A DNA stretch of 53,215 bases from Candidatus Bacteroides merdigallinarum (GCA_019116285.1 DXBX01000019.1:1-53215); one strand, 5' to 3'. Counted from the first letter of the stretch, positions 35,142 to 43,328 are shown. Made by a program: numbers and translations. The notes: generated from the sequence alone by a model not told the origin.

Positions 35142-35894
35142 ATGTTAGAAATCAAAGACCTGCACGCCAGTATCAATGGCAAAGAAATACTGAAAGGCAT
35201 TAACCTCACCATCCGCGACGGCGAGGTGCACGCCCTGATGGGACAGAACGGCGCGGGCAAGAGCACGCTGAGCAACGTCCTCGTCGGCCACCCCGCCTAC
35301 GAGGTGACGCGCGGCTCGGTGCTGTTCAACGGCAAGGACCTGCTGGCTATGTCGCCCGAAGACCGGGCACACGAGGGACTGTTCCTCTCCTTCCAGACCC
35401 CGGTGGAAATCCCCGGCGTGTCAATGGTGAACTTTATGCGCACCGCCGTCAACGAGCAGCGCAAGTACCGCCACCTGCCCGCCCTCAGTGCCTCGGAGTT
35501 CCTCAAGCTGATGCGCGAGAAGCGCGCCATCGTCGAGCTGGACAGCAAGCTGGCCAACCGCTCCGTGAACGAGGGCTTCAGCGGCGGCGAGAAGAAGCGC
35601 AATGAAATCTTCCAAATGGCCATGCTGGAGCCGACCTTCGCCATCCTGGACGAGACGGACTCCGGCCTGGACGTGGACGCCCTGCGCATCGTGGCCGAGG
35701 GCTTCAACAAGCTGCGCACGCCGCAGACCTCGGCTATGGTCATCACGCACTACCAGCGCCTGCTGGACTACCTGAAACCAGACACGATACACGTGCTCCT
35801 AGGTGGCCGCATCGTCAAGACCGGCGGCCCGGAACTGGCACAGGAGATTGAACAACGGGGATTTGACTGGATAAAGAAGGAGGTAAACGAATGA
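35142..35894 (+). CDS. sufC: Fe-S assembly ATPase SufC
   Basis: ABC-type ATPase of the SufBCD complex. The 250-aa protein has Walker A GQNGAGKSTL, the SufC-type signature FSGGEKKRNEI and Walker B FAILDETDSGLDVDAL, then VITHYQRLL with the switch His. Length is normal. Its stop codon lies inside GAATGA (35889-35894), a hexamer repeated directly after the inverted-repeat element that follows. Confidence 0.97.
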   Translation: MLEIKDLHASINGKEILKGINLTIRDGEVHALMGQNGAGKSTLSNVLVGHPAYEVTRGSVLFNGKDLLAMSPEDRAHEGLFLSFQTPVEIPGVSMVNFMRTAVNEQRKYRHLPALSASEFLKLMREKRAIVELDSKLANRSVNEGFSGGEKKRNEIFQMAMLEPTFAILDETDSGLDVDALRIVAEGFNKLRTPQTSAMVITHYQRLLDYLKPDTIHVLLGGRIVKTGGPELAQEIEQRGFDWIKKEVNE

Positions 35895-35901
35895 GTAATT
35901 T

Positions 35902-36365
35902 TTTAGACGCGGATTGTGCGGATTAAGCGGATTATTTATGAATCTAAAAGCGGCAGAACAAACAGGTGCCATATTGGAAGCTTTCTATGAAGTATATAAT
36001 CAATTAGGCTATGGCTTTATAGAAAATGTCTACCAGAATGCGTTGTATAAGGAATTACAACGTAGAGGAATCCCCTGCGTGCCGCACAAGAAAATAACGG
36101 TTCATTATAAAGGAGAGCCTGTGGGTTATTATGAGACAGATATCATAGCTTATGACTCTGTAATATTGGAACTAAAAGCGGTAAGTAAATTAACAGAAGC
36201 GCACGAAATCCAGTTAGTAAACTACTTAAAAGCTACGGATATTGAAGTTGGTTTATTATTGAACTTTGGTCCGAAGCCCGAATTCAAACGACGCTTTTTC
36301 TCCAAAGAAGCCCGTGATTATCTTAAAAAGAAAAATCCGCTTAATCCGCTCAATCCGCGTCTAAA
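35902..36365. mobile_element. 464-bp element bounded by 32-bp terminal inverted repeats, carrying a GxxExxY gene
   Basis: The left repeat 35902-35933 and the right repeat 36334-36365 are inverted copies of 32 bp with one mismatch. Both are built from repeats of GCGGATT and start TTTAGACGCGGATT at the outer edge. The hexamer GAATGA flanks the element at 35889-35894 and 36366-36371, although 7 extra nt separate the left copy from the repeat. Removing the insert restores sufC next to sufD with both intact. The internal DNA is clearly more AT-rich than its neighbours. No transposase is encoded. Confidence 0.7.
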
Positions 36366-36393
36366 GAATGACATAACAGATACAGACTTATGA
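35938..36393 (+). CDS. GxxExxY protein (PD-(D/E)XK nuclease-like)
   Basis: The 151-aa protein contains the naming motif G26-FI-E29-NV-Y32 (LGYGFIENVYQNAL) and a nuclease-like centre with Asp68 (YYETDIIAY) and Glu78-Leu-Lys80 (VILELKAV), the PD-(D/E)XK pattern. The family's function is not known from sequence. The C-terminal KNPLNPLNPRL is encoded by the right terminal repeat of the element, and the stop lies in host DNA overlapping the sufD start by 4 nt. I chose ATG 35938 over an in-frame TTG at 35914, which is inside the left repeat. AT-rich codon use sets it apart from the suf genes. Confidence 0.85.
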   Translation: MNLKAAEQTGAILEAFYEVYNQLGYGFIENVYQNALYKELQRRGIPCVPHKKITVHYKGEPVGYYETDIIAYDSVILELKAVSKLTEAHEIQLVNYLKATDIEVGLLLNFGPKPEFKRRFFSKEARDYLKKKNPLNPLNPRLKNDITDTDL

Positions 36394-37712
36394 GACCCGA
36401 ACAACAATACATCGACCTATACGCCCAGGCGGAAGCCCTGCTGCGCAACCACAGCACCGAGCCGCTGAACCGCCTGCGCGCCAACGCCTTCGCCGACTTC
36501 GAGCGGCTGGGCTTCCCCACCCGCCGACAGGAAGACTGCAAGTACACCGACGTGGCCAAAGCCTTTGAGCCGGACTACGGGATGAACCTCAAGCGGCTGC
36601 CCATCCCCGTCAACCCCTACGAAGTGTTTAAGTGCGACGTGCCCAATATGAGCACCTCCCTGTTCTTCGTGGTGAACGACGCCCTCTCCTACACGGAAAA
36701 GACACTGCCCGACGGCGTCATCCTGGGCAACTTCCACGACTATCCCGAACTGGTGGAGCAATACCTCGGCACCCTGGCCGACACGTTGCAGGACGGGCTG
36801 ACCGCCTTCAACACCGCCTTCGCACAAGATGGCGTGCTGCTCTACGTGCCCAAGGGCGTCATCGTGGAGAAGCCCATCCAGCTCATCAACATCCTGCGCA
36901 GCGACGTGCCCCTGCTGGTGAACCGCCGCGTGCTCATCGTCCTGGAAGACGGCGCGCAAGCCCGCCTGCTGGTGTGCGACCACACGATGGACGAGGTGAA
37001 CTTCCTGGCCACACAGGTCATTGAGGTCTTCGCGGGCCGCGACAGCGTGTTCGACCTCTACGAACTGGAGGAGACGCACACCGGCACCACCCGCCTCAGC
37101 AACCTCTACGTCCGCCAGGAGGCAGGCAGCAACGTCCTGCTGAACGGAATGACGCTGACCAACGGCACCACCCGCAACACCACCCGCGTCCTGCTGGCCG
37201 GCGAGAATGCCTCGCTGGACCTCTGCGGAATGGCCATCGCCGACCAGAACCAGCACGTGGACAACCGCACCGTGGTGGACCACGCCGTTCCCTCGTGCGC
37301 CTCGCGCCAGCTCTTCAAATACGTACTGGACGACCACGCCACGGGCGCCTTCGCCGGCCTCGTCCTCGTCCGTCCCGGCGCACAGCACACCGACGCCCGC
37401 CAGACCAACCGCAACCTCTGCGCCACCCGCGACGCCCGTATGTACACCCAGCCCCAGCTGGAGATTTACGCCGACGATGTGAAGTGCAGCCACGGCGCCA
37501 CCGTCGGACAACTGGACGATGCGGCCTTGTTCTATATGCGCCAGCGCGGCATCCCCCTCCGTGAGGCCCGCCTGCTGCTGATGTTCGCCTTCGTCAACGA
37601 GGTGGTGGACACCATCCGCCTCGATGCCCTGAAAGACCGCCTGCACCTGCTGGTGGAGAAGCGTTTCCGGGGGGAACTGGGGAAGTGCCGGACGTGCGGC
37701 GGATGCCGGTAA
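36390..37712 (+). CDS. sufD: Fe-S cluster assembly protein SufD
   Basis: Partner of SufB in the SufBCD scaffold complex. The 440-aa protein has the helical N terminus (FPTRRQEDCKYTDVAKAF), the beta-helix core and the C-terminal CSHGATVGQLDDAALFYMRQRGIPLREARLLL, characteristic of SufD. It ends with a Cys-rich tail (CRTCGGC), which may bind metal or be incidental. The ATG overlaps the GxxExxY stop by 4 nt. Confidence 0.95.
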   Translation: MRPEQQYIDLYAQAEALLRNHSTEPLNRLRANAFADFERLGFPTRRQEDCKYTDVAKAFEPDYGMNLKRLPIPVNPYEVFKCDVPNMSTSLFFVVNDALSYTEKTLPDGVILGNFHDYPELVEQYLGTLADTLQDGLTAFNTAFAQDGVLLYVPKGVIVEKPIQLINILRSDVPLLVNRRVLIVLEDGAQARLLVCDHTMDEVNFLATQVIEVFAGRDSVFDLYELEETHTGTTRLSNLYVRQEAGSNVLLNGMTLTNGTTRNTTRVLLAGENASLDLCGMAIADQNQHVDNRTVVDHAVPSCASRQLFKYVLDDHATGAFAGLVLVRPGAQHTDARQTNRNLCATRDARMYTQPQLEIYADDVKCSHGATVGQLDDAALFYMRQRGIPLREARLLLMFAFVNEVVDTIRLDALKDRLHLLVEKRFRGELGKCRTCGGCR

Positions 37713-37734
37713 GAATTGTTATCATTAAAATTAG

Positions 37735-37766
37735 AAAGGAGGACGCCATCCCGCGCCCTCCTTTTT
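37735..37766. terminator. Bidirectional terminator between sufD and the cupin gene
   Basis: AAAGGAGG, A, CGC (37735-37746) pairs with GCG, C, CCTCCTTT (37753-37764), followed by further T. It ends the sufBCD transcript, and the A run on the left would serve the convergent cupin gene. This means sufS is not in the same transcript. Confidence 0.82.
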
Positions 37767-37788
37767 AATTGCTCTTTTCTCTTGCCTT

Positions 37789-38238
37789 TTACCACTTCAC
37801 CGGCTTCTGCAGGATGTTGCCGTCCGCTGCATCGGCCTCGGTGAAGGTATTGCCCCGATACTGCACGCACAGCATCACGAGCGGCTCCGCGCCATTGTTG
37901 CGCACCGAACGCTCACCTTCGGGAGCCACCCGCACCACTGAACCTTCGGCCACGGGGATGACCTGTCCGTCCACCTGGAACTCACCCCGGCCGCTGAGGA
38001 AGAAATACAGCTCCTCGTGCACCTTGTGCGTGTGCAAGAAGCCCGTCTCCGTACCCGGCTGAAACACCTGGAAGGAAAACTCGCCGCCCGTGGCGTGGAG
38101 CGCCGCGCCGCCAAAAACCTTGCCGGGAATCTTCACGTCCGGACCCAACTGCAATACATACTCGTTCAACTCGTTGAGCTTGCCTACGCTGATGGCACTG
38201 AAGTTGCGCCCGTCAGCCACTGTCGTTACTTGTTTCAT
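37789..38238 (-). CDS. Cupin-domain protein
   Basis: The 149-aa protein has a cupin beta barrel with the two motifs GTETGFLHTHKVHEELYFFLSG, giving His, His and Glu ligands, and the second motif around GSVVRVAPEGERSVRNNG. It is probably a small metal-binding enzyme or sensor with unknown substrate. I chose ATG 38238 (MKQVTTVADG). An upstream ATG at 38271 is in frame and would add 11 residues. It is divergent from an HxlR-type regulator, a pair often seen where the regulator controls its neighbour. Confidence 0.82.
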   Translation of the reverse strand: MKQVTTVADGRNFSAISVGKLNELNEYVLQLGPDVKIPGKVFGGAALHATGGEFSFQVFQPGTETGFLHTHKVHEELYFFLSGRGEFQVDGQVIPVAEGSVVRVAPEGERSVRNNGAEPLVMLCVQYRGNTFTEADAADGNILQKPVKW

Positions 38239-38292
38239 ACGTCTACTTGTTTGGTTGAATTGGTTAATCATTCTTTTTATTTGCCGCCAAGG

Positions 38293-38325
38293 TTTGCACT
38301 TTATCGCGAATCCGTGCTACCTTTG
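38293..38325 (+). promoter_or_regulatory. Promoter of the HxlR-type gene
   Basis: The -33 element TTTG (38293-38296) and the -7 box TACCTTTG (38318-38325) are 21 bp apart. The start codon at 38449 would have a leader of about 115 nt. Confidence 0.7.
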
Positions 38326-38448
38326 CAGCGGCCGTCCTTCTTGGTTTGACGGTGCGAAATTATCAACTTATTTATTCATAAACAAGAAGTTACACGCGGG
38401 TAGCCAAGTTACCCGGAGGTTACTTTTGTAGAGAAACAGTGTATTAGC

Positions 38449-38823
38449 ATGGCAAAAAACATCGAAAAATATTCGCTCGTCGAGATTTGCCCCATCCGCA
38501 ACGTGGTGGCCCGCTTCGGCAACAAGTGGGCCTTCCTGGTCATCATGCTGCTGAGCGAGAACGGCACCACGCGCTTCAATCAGCTCCGGAAGCTCATCCC
38601 CGACATTTCCACCAAGATGCTATCCTCCACCCTCTCCGTGCTGGAGGCAGACGGGCTGGTGAGCCGCAAGGTCTATCCCGAGGTACCGCCACGCGTGGAG
38701 TATGCCCTCACCGCCACGGGACAGAGCCTCGTCCCCCTCATCCTGCAACTGACGGAGTGGGCGCAGAGCCACATGCAGTCCATACTGAAACACCGAAGTG
38801 CCTACGAACAACAGCAGAAGTAG
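38449..38823 (+). CDS. HxlR-family winged-helix transcriptional regulator
   Basis: The 124-aa protein carries the HxlR pattern CPIRNVVARFGNKWAFLVIMLL, then RFNQLRKLIPDISTKMLSSTLSVLEADGLVSRKVYPEVPPRVEYALT. One Cys (Cys14) is in the usual redox-sensing place of this family. It probably controls the divergent cupin gene, which is an inference from layout. It lies between sufD and sufS. Confidence 0.92.
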   Translation: MAKNIEKYSLVEICPIRNVVARFGNKWAFLVIMLLSENGTTRFNQLRKLIPDISTKMLSSTLSVLEADGLVSRKVYPEVPPRVEYALTATGQSLVPLILQLTEWAQSHMQSILKHRSAYEQQQK

Positions 38824-38840
38824 TGGAAAAAACCTGCCTT

Positions 38841-38976
38841 CCCCGCCTGAAAACTTCCCGAAGCCGCTTGAAAACTTCATCTACAGCCTGGAAATATATA
38901 TCTTTAGGTTGGAGATAAAGAATACTCCAAGCTTCGGGAACTTTTTGAACGGCTTACGGAAGTTTTTGCACAGGGG
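38841..38976. repeat. Imperfect inverted array of ~21-bp units between the HxlR gene and sufS
   Basis: Left units with the core GAAAACTTC start at 38845 and 38866, and more diverged units start at 38886 and 38907. The segment 38929-38976 is an inverted version (24 of 34 positions match when its reverse complement is aligned to the left half). The whole region can thus fold back on itself. It follows the HxlR gene and contains no ORF. Confidence 0.6.
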
Positions 38977-39002
38977 AAAGAAGTTGTTTGGGGGGAAAGC
39001 CG

Positions 39003-39010
39003 TATATTTG
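39003..39010 (+). promoter_or_regulatory. -7 box for sufS
   Basis: TATATTTG followed by CGC is an exact TAnnTTTG match, 30 bp before ATG 39040. It supports independent transcription of sufS. Confidence 0.65.
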
Positions 39011-39039
39011 CGCAGACAATCAGAAAGAAAGACCCCTAT

Positions 39040-40254
39040 ATGTACGACATCCATCAAATACGCGCCGACTTCCCCATCCTGAGCCGCACCATCTACGGCA
39101 AGCCCTTGGTCTACCTGGACAACGGTGCCACCACCCAGAAGCCCCGCTGCGTGGTCGAGGCCATCACCAACGAATACTACAACACCAACGCCAACGTGCA
39201 CCGCGGCGTGCACTTCCTCTCCCAGCAGGCCACGGAGCTGCACGAGGCCAGCCGCGAGACGGTGCGCAAGTTCATCAACGCCCGCACCACCAACGAAATC
39301 GTCTTCACCCGCGGCACCACGGAGAGCATCAACCTCCTGGCCGCCACCTTCTGCCCCTCGCTGATGCAGGCGGGCGACGAGGTCATCGTCTCCACCATGG
39401 AGCACCACAGCAACATCGTCCCCTGGCAACTCCAGGCCATGCAACGCGGCATCGTGCTGCGCGTCATCCCCATGGACGACGAGGGCAACCTGCTTCTTGA
39501 CGAATATGAGAAGCTGTTCTCCCCGAAGACCAAACTGGTCAGCATCACCCACGTCAGCAACGTGCTGGGCACGGTCAATCCCGTCCGCGAGATGATACGC
39601 ACCGCCCACGCCCACGGCGTCCCCGTGCTGGTGGACGGCGCGCAGAGCATCCCCCACATGCCGGTGGACGTGCGCGAGCTGGATGCCGACTTCTACGTCT
39701 TCTCCGGCCACAAGGTCTATGGCCCCACCGGCGTGGGCGTGCTCTACGGCAAGGAGGATTGGCTGGACCGTCTGCCTCCGTACCAAGGTGGCGGCGAAAT
39801 GATCCAGCACGTCTCGTTCGAGCGGACCACCTTCAACGAACTGCCCTTCAAGTTCGAGGCGGGCACGCCGGACTATATCGGCACCACCGGCTTGGCCAAG
39901 GCGTTGGATTATGTCTCCGCCCTCGGCATGGACGCCATCGCCGCCTACGAACACGAACTAACCCAATATGCCCTCCGTCGCCTCCGTGAAATCCCCGGCA
40001 TGCGCATCTTCGGCGAAGCACCGGAGCGCGGCGGGGTCATCTCCTTCCTGGTAGGGAATATCCACCACTTCGACATGGGCACCCTGCTGGACCGCCTCGG
40101 CATCGCCGTCCGCACGGGCCATCACTGCGCCCAGCCGCTGATGACGCGCCTCGGCATCGAAGGGACGGTGCGGGCGTCGTTCGGGCTGTATAATACGAGG
40201 GAAGAGGTGGATGCGCTCGTGGCGGGGATTGAAAGGGTGAGGAAGATGTTCTAA
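39040..40254 (+). CDS. sufS: Cysteine desulfurase SufS
   Basis: PLP enzyme that takes sulfur from cysteine for iron-sulfur cluster assembly. The 404-aa protein has the group II features: the PLP Lys in FSGHKVYGPTG (near residue 225) and the active-site Cys in RTGHHCAQPLM (near 364). It also has MEHHSNIVPWQL. It is set off from sufBCD by a terminator, the cupin/HxlR pair and its own promoter. No SufE or SufU partner was seen in the window. Confidence 0.96.
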   Translation: MYDIHQIRADFPILSRTIYGKPLVYLDNGATTQKPRCVVEAITNEYYNTNANVHRGVHFLSQQATELHEASRETVRKFINARTTNEIVFTRGTTESINLLAATFCPSLMQAGDEVIVSTMEHHSNIVPWQLQAMQRGIVLRVIPMDDEGNLLLDEYEKLFSPKTKLVSITHVSNVLGTVNPVREMIRTAHAHGVPVLVDGAQSIPHMPVDVRELDADFYVFSGHKVYGPTGVGVLYGKEDWLDRLPPYQGGGEMIQHVSFERTTFNELPFKFEAGTPDYIGTTGLAKALDYVSALGMDAIAAYEHELTQYALRRLREIPGMRIFGEAPERGGVISFLVGNIHHFDMGTLLDRLGIAVRTGHHCAQPLMTRLGIEGTVRASFGLYNTREEVDALVAGIERVRKMF

Positions 40255-40266
40255 AAGATTATTTCG

Positions 40267-40274
40267 TACCTTTG
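40267..40274 (+). promoter_or_regulatory. -7 box for the DUF486 gene
   Basis: TACCTTTG followed by CCCC is an exact match to TAnnTTTG, 35 bp before ATG 40310. Confidence 0.6.
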
Positions 40275-40309
40275 CCCCGATTTTCTGAACAGACAAAAAA
40301 CTCACTGAT

Positions 40310-40678
40310 ATGAAAGCATTCTACACCATCCTTCTGCTGATCGTGTCCAACATCTTCATGACGTTCGCTTGGTATGGGCACCTGAAGTTGCAGGAGATGA
40401 AGATTACCACCCATTGGCCGCTGTTTGCCATCATCCTCTTCTCGTGGGGCATCGCGCTCTTCGAGTATTCCTGCCAGATTCCGGCCAACCGCATCGGCTT
40501 CGCGGGCAACGGCGGCCCTTTCTCGCTGATGCAGCTCAAGGTCATCCAGGAGGTCATCACGCTCATTATCTTCACCGTGTTCACCACGCTGTTCTTCAAG
40601 GGCGAGGCGTTGCATTGGAATCACCTGGCGGCCTTCATCTGCCTCATCCTGGCGGTGTACTTCGTCTTCATGAAATGA
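40310..40678 (+). CDS. DMT-superfamily DUF486 membrane protein
   Basis: The 122-aa protein has four membrane helices. The family pattern WYGHLKLQ and YSCQIPANRIGF, then QLKVIQEVITLIIFTVFTTLFFKGE, is clear. DUF486 belongs to the drug/metabolite transporter group of small proteins. The substrate is unknown. Confidence 0.88.
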   Translation: MKAFYTILLLIVSNIFMTFAWYGHLKLQEMKITTHWPLFAIILFSWGIALFEYSCQIPANRIGFAGNGGPFSLMQLKVIQEVITLIIFTVFTTLFFKGEALHWNHLAAFICLILAVYFVFMK

Positions 40679-40683
40679 CGAGC

Positions 40684-40754
40684 GTTATGCTTTTTTAAGA
40701 AGCCGGATGCAACTTTCCATTCCTCCCGCACGACTAATAATACAAAAGCATAAC
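40684..40754. repeat. 11-bp inverted repeat spaced by 49 bp
   Basis: GTTATGCTTTT (40684-40694) and AAAAGCATAAC (40744-40754) are perfect reverse complements. They occupy the gap between the DUF486 and YbjQ genes and could be a weak terminator or a protein-binding pair. Nothing else is seen in the gap. Confidence 0.5.
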
Positions 40755-40773
40755 CCTATAAACTGAATGTAAT

Positions 40774-41088
40774 ATGTTACTGACCACAACCAATGCCCTC
40801 GAGGGCAAGCACATCACCCGCTATTACGGCATCGTGTCGGGCGAGACCATCATCGGTGCCAACATCTTCCGCGACTTCTTTGCCAGCATCCGCGACATCG
40901 TAGGCGGACGCAGCGGCTCGTACAAGAAAGTGTTGCGCGAAGCCAAGGAAACCGCCTTGTGCGAGATGCAAGAACAAGCCCGCCAGTTGGGCGCCAACGC
41001 CGTGATAGGCATTGACTTGGACTATGAAACCATCGGCGAATCCATGCTCATGGTGACCGCCGCAGGCACGGCCGTCACCGCAGAATGA
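40774..41088 (+). CDS. YbjQ/UPF0145-family heavy-metal-binding-domain-like protein
   Basis: The 104-aa protein has the family features [22 protein letters not shown], then [31 protein letters not shown]. Family members assemble into rings. The biological role is unknown. It appears to be a single-gene unit. Confidence 0.9.
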   Translation: MLLTTTNALEGKHITRYYGIVSGETIIGANIFRDFFASIRDIVGGRSGSYKKVLREAKETALCEMQEQARQLGANAVIGIDLDYETIGESMLMVTAAGTAVTAE

Positions 41089-41177
41089 TGCCCGTGCTTT
41101 AAATAGTGTTAACGCTATTCAGTTTTTCTTTGGTTAATTTGGCGTAAAAAGAATAAATGCCGAATTTTGTAGCCGAA

Positions 41178-41252
41178 AGAAACATTAGATTTTTTCATAG
41201 TTAAGGTTTAGGTTAAAAAGATTAAGGGGAGCTGTGAAGCTGCCCTTTTTTT
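41178..41252 (+). ncRNA. Candidate short RNA or terminated leader
   Basis: A promoter-like region (TTTG at 41138-41141 and again in ATTTTGTAGCCGAA, 41164-41177) is followed by a pyrimidine-poor leader. It ends in a hairpin, GGG/CCC and AGCT/AGCT with a GTGA loop (41226-41245), and a seven-T tract (41246-41252). The likely transcript is 50-75 nt. The 14-mer is shared with the rimP leader, which also ends in a hairpin plus T tract. It could be a free small RNA or an attenuated leader of the gene at 41382. The rest of 41089-41381 holds only promoters. Confidence 0.4.
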
Positions 41253-41264
41253 ATGCCTTTATCG

Positions 41265-41272
41265 TATCTTTG
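41265..41272 (+). promoter_or_regulatory. Distal -7 box upstream of the 41382 gene
   Basis: TATCTTTG is an exact TAnnTTTG match, about 110 bp upstream of ATG 41382 and just after the hairpin terminator. Confidence 0.45.
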
Positions 41273-41347
41273 TACGGATTATCGAACATACTTCCTTCCC
41301 TCGTTCAATTTTTGGTTTCCTAATTTTAATTTAACCGGATAATTTCC

Positions 41348-41355
41348 TAACTTTG
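41348..41355 (+). promoter_or_regulatory. Proximal -7 box upstream of the 41382 gene
   Basis: TAACTTTG followed by GG is an exact TAnnTTTG match, 26 bp before the start codon. Confidence 0.6.
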
Positions 41356-41381
41356 GGCGGAAAATAACAACACATACGTTT

Positions 41382-41786
41382 ATGGAAGACATCTTGAAGT
41401 TTTTGTTGGTGGCTGGTGTGCTGGTTGTGGCCTTCATCCGGCAAGCCAAAAAAGAGGCGCAGAAGAAACAGACGTCCCTGCCCCCCTTTATGCCGCAACC
41501 CGAAGCACCCTCCGCTCCCCTGCCCGACGAACCGAAAGACCGGACGTATGATGGCTACATCCCCGAAGGACCGGCTCCCGAGCCTGCAGCTCCTCCCCGC
41601 CCCAAAGCCAAGCGGAAAGCCGCACAAACCTTCGCGGAAGCAAAGCCTAAGCAGAACATTGCCGCTGCTTCCCCGTCTGTCGCGACGCCGGACACTGAAA
41701 ACGATGCTTCTGACTACAGCATCCGCTCCGCCGAGGAAGCACGGCGCGCCATCATCTGGGGCGAGATACTGAACCGAAAGTATTGA
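41382..41786 (+). CDS. Membrane-anchored Pro-rich protein of unknown function
   Basis: The 134-aa protein has an N-terminal membrane helix (ILKFLLVAGVLVVAFI), a basic stretch (RQAKKEAQKK), a long Pro/Ala-rich low-complexity middle and a conserved-looking end (ARRAIIWGEILNRKY). I know similar small proteins from Bacteroides but not their function. It is 46 bp before the CoA-transferase gene and may be cotranscribed with it. Confidence 0.75.
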   Translation: MEDILKFLLVAGVLVVAFIRQAKKEAQKKQTSLPPFMPQPEAPSAPLPDEPKDRTYDGYIPEGPAPEPAAPPRPKAKRKAAQTFAEAKPKQNIAAASPSVATPDTENDASDYSIRSAEEARRAIIWGEILNRKY

Positions 41787-41831
41787 CAAAGAGAACCTTT
41801 ACAAAAGAAATATAACACTATAAAAGACATT

Positions 41832-43328
41832 ATGGCACTGAACTACATTTCGGCAGCAGAAGCTGCCAGCCACATCAAGCACGGTTTCAACATCGGCTTG
41901 AGTGGATTCACTCCCGCAGGAACGGCCAAGGCCGTCACGGCCGAACTGGCCAAGATAGCAGAAGCAGAACACGCCGCTGGTCGTCCTTTCCAGATAGGCA
42001 TCTTCACGGGCGCGTCCACAGGCGACTCGTGCGACGGTGTCCTGTCCCGCGCCAAGGCCATCCGCTACCGCGCGCCCTACACCACGAACAAGGACTTCCG
42101 CACGGCCGTGAACAACGGCGAAATCGCCTACAATGACATCCACCTCTCGCAAATGGCCCAAGAACTGCGCTACGGGTTCATGGGCAAGGTGGACGTAGCC
42201 ATCATTGAAGCCTGCGAAGTAACCCCGGACGGCAAGATTTACCTGACTGCCGCCGGAGGCATCGCACCCACCGTCTGCCGCCTGGCCGACAAGATTATCG
42301 TGGAGCTGAACGCCGCCCATAGCAAGGCCGCCATGGGCCTGCACGACGTCTACGAGCCGCTGGATCCGCCCTACCGCCGCGAGATTCCCATCTACAAGCC
42401 CAGCGACCGCATCGGCACCACCTACATCCAGGTAGATCCGAAGAAAATCATCGGCGTGGTGGAGACCAACTGGCCCGACGAAGCCCGCTCCTTCGCCGCC
42501 GGCGACCCGCTGACGGACAAAATCGGACAGAACGTGGCAGACTTCCTCGTGGCGGACATGAAGCGGGGCATCATCCCGTCCACTTTCCTGCCCTTGCAGT
42601 CGGGCGTAGGAAACATCGCCAACGCCGTGCTCAACGCACTGGGACACGAGAAGACCATTCCGCCTTTCGAAATGTACACCGAGGTCATCCAGAATTCGGT
42701 CATCGGACTCATCCGCGAGGGACGCATCAAGTTCGGCAGCGCCTGCTCGCTGACCGTAACCAACGACTGCCTGCAAGGCATCTATACTGACATGGACTTC
42801 TTCCGCGACAAGCTGGTATTGCGCCCGTCCGAAATCTCCAACAGTCCCGAAGTAGTGCGCCGCCTGGGCATCATCTCCATCAACACAGCCATCGAAACGG
42901 ACCTCTATGGCAACGTGAACTCCACGCACATCGGCGGCACGAAGATGATGAACGGCATCGGCGGCAGCGGCGACTTCACGCGCAACGCCTACATCTCCAT
43001 CTTCACCTGCCCGTCCGTAGCCAAGGAAGGACGCATCAGCGCCATCGTTCCCATGGTGTCTCACCACGACCACACTGAACATAGCGTCAACGTCATCGTC
43101 ACCGAACAGGGCGTAGCCGACCTACGCGGCAAGAGCCCGAAAGAACGCGCCCAGGCCATCATCGAGAACTGCGCGCATCCCGACTACAAGAACCTCCTCT
43201 GGGATTACCTGAAACTGACCGACGGCAAGGCACAAACACCCCACGCCGTCTGCGCCGCACTAGGCATGCACGCCGAGCTGGCCAAGAGCGGCGATATGCG
43301 AAATACAGATTGGTCACAATATAAATAA
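41832..43328 (+). CDS. Acetyl-CoA hydrolase/transferase (succinate CoA-transferase type)
   Basis: Moves CoA between acyl-CoA and acids such as succinate, acetate or propionate. This fits the succinate-propionate-acetate fermentation of Bacteroides. The 498-aa protein begins with YISAAEAASHIKHGFNIGLSGFTPAGTAKAV, has the central PLQSGVGNIANAVL and the C-terminal GIGGSGDFTRNAYISIFTCPS and VTEQGVADLRGKSP. All are typical of the SucC-like CoA-transferase family. Which acid pair is used cannot be read here. Confidence 0.93.
   Translation: MALNYISAAEAASHIKHGFNIGLSGFTPAGTAKAVTAELAKIAEAEHAAGRPFQIGIFTGASTGDSCDGVLSRAKAIRYRAPYTTNKDFRTAVNNGEIAYNDIHLSQMAQELRYGFMGKVDVAIIEACEVTPDGKIYLTAAGGIAPTVCRLADKIIVELNAAHSKAAMGLHDVYEPLDPPYRREIPIYKPSDRIGTTYIQVDPKKIIGVVETNWPDEARSFAAGDPLTDKIGQNVADFLVADMKRGIIPSTFLPLQSGVGNIANAVLNALGHEKTIPPFEMYTEVIQNSVIGLIREGRIKFGSACSLTVTNDCLQGIYTDMDFFRDKLVLRPSEISNSPEVVRRLGIISINTAIETDLYGNVNSTHIGGTKMMNGIGGSGDFTRNAYISIFTCPSVAKEGRISAIVPMVSHHDHTEHSVNVIVTEQGVADLRGKSPKERAQAIIENCAHPDYKNLLWDYLKLTDGKAQTPHAVCAALGMHAELAKSGDMRNTDWSQYK

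Noticed and set aside
35914..35937. TTG start for the GxxExxY gene
   Set aside because: The extra residues are encoded by the left terminal repeat and the family N terminus begins at ATG 35938.
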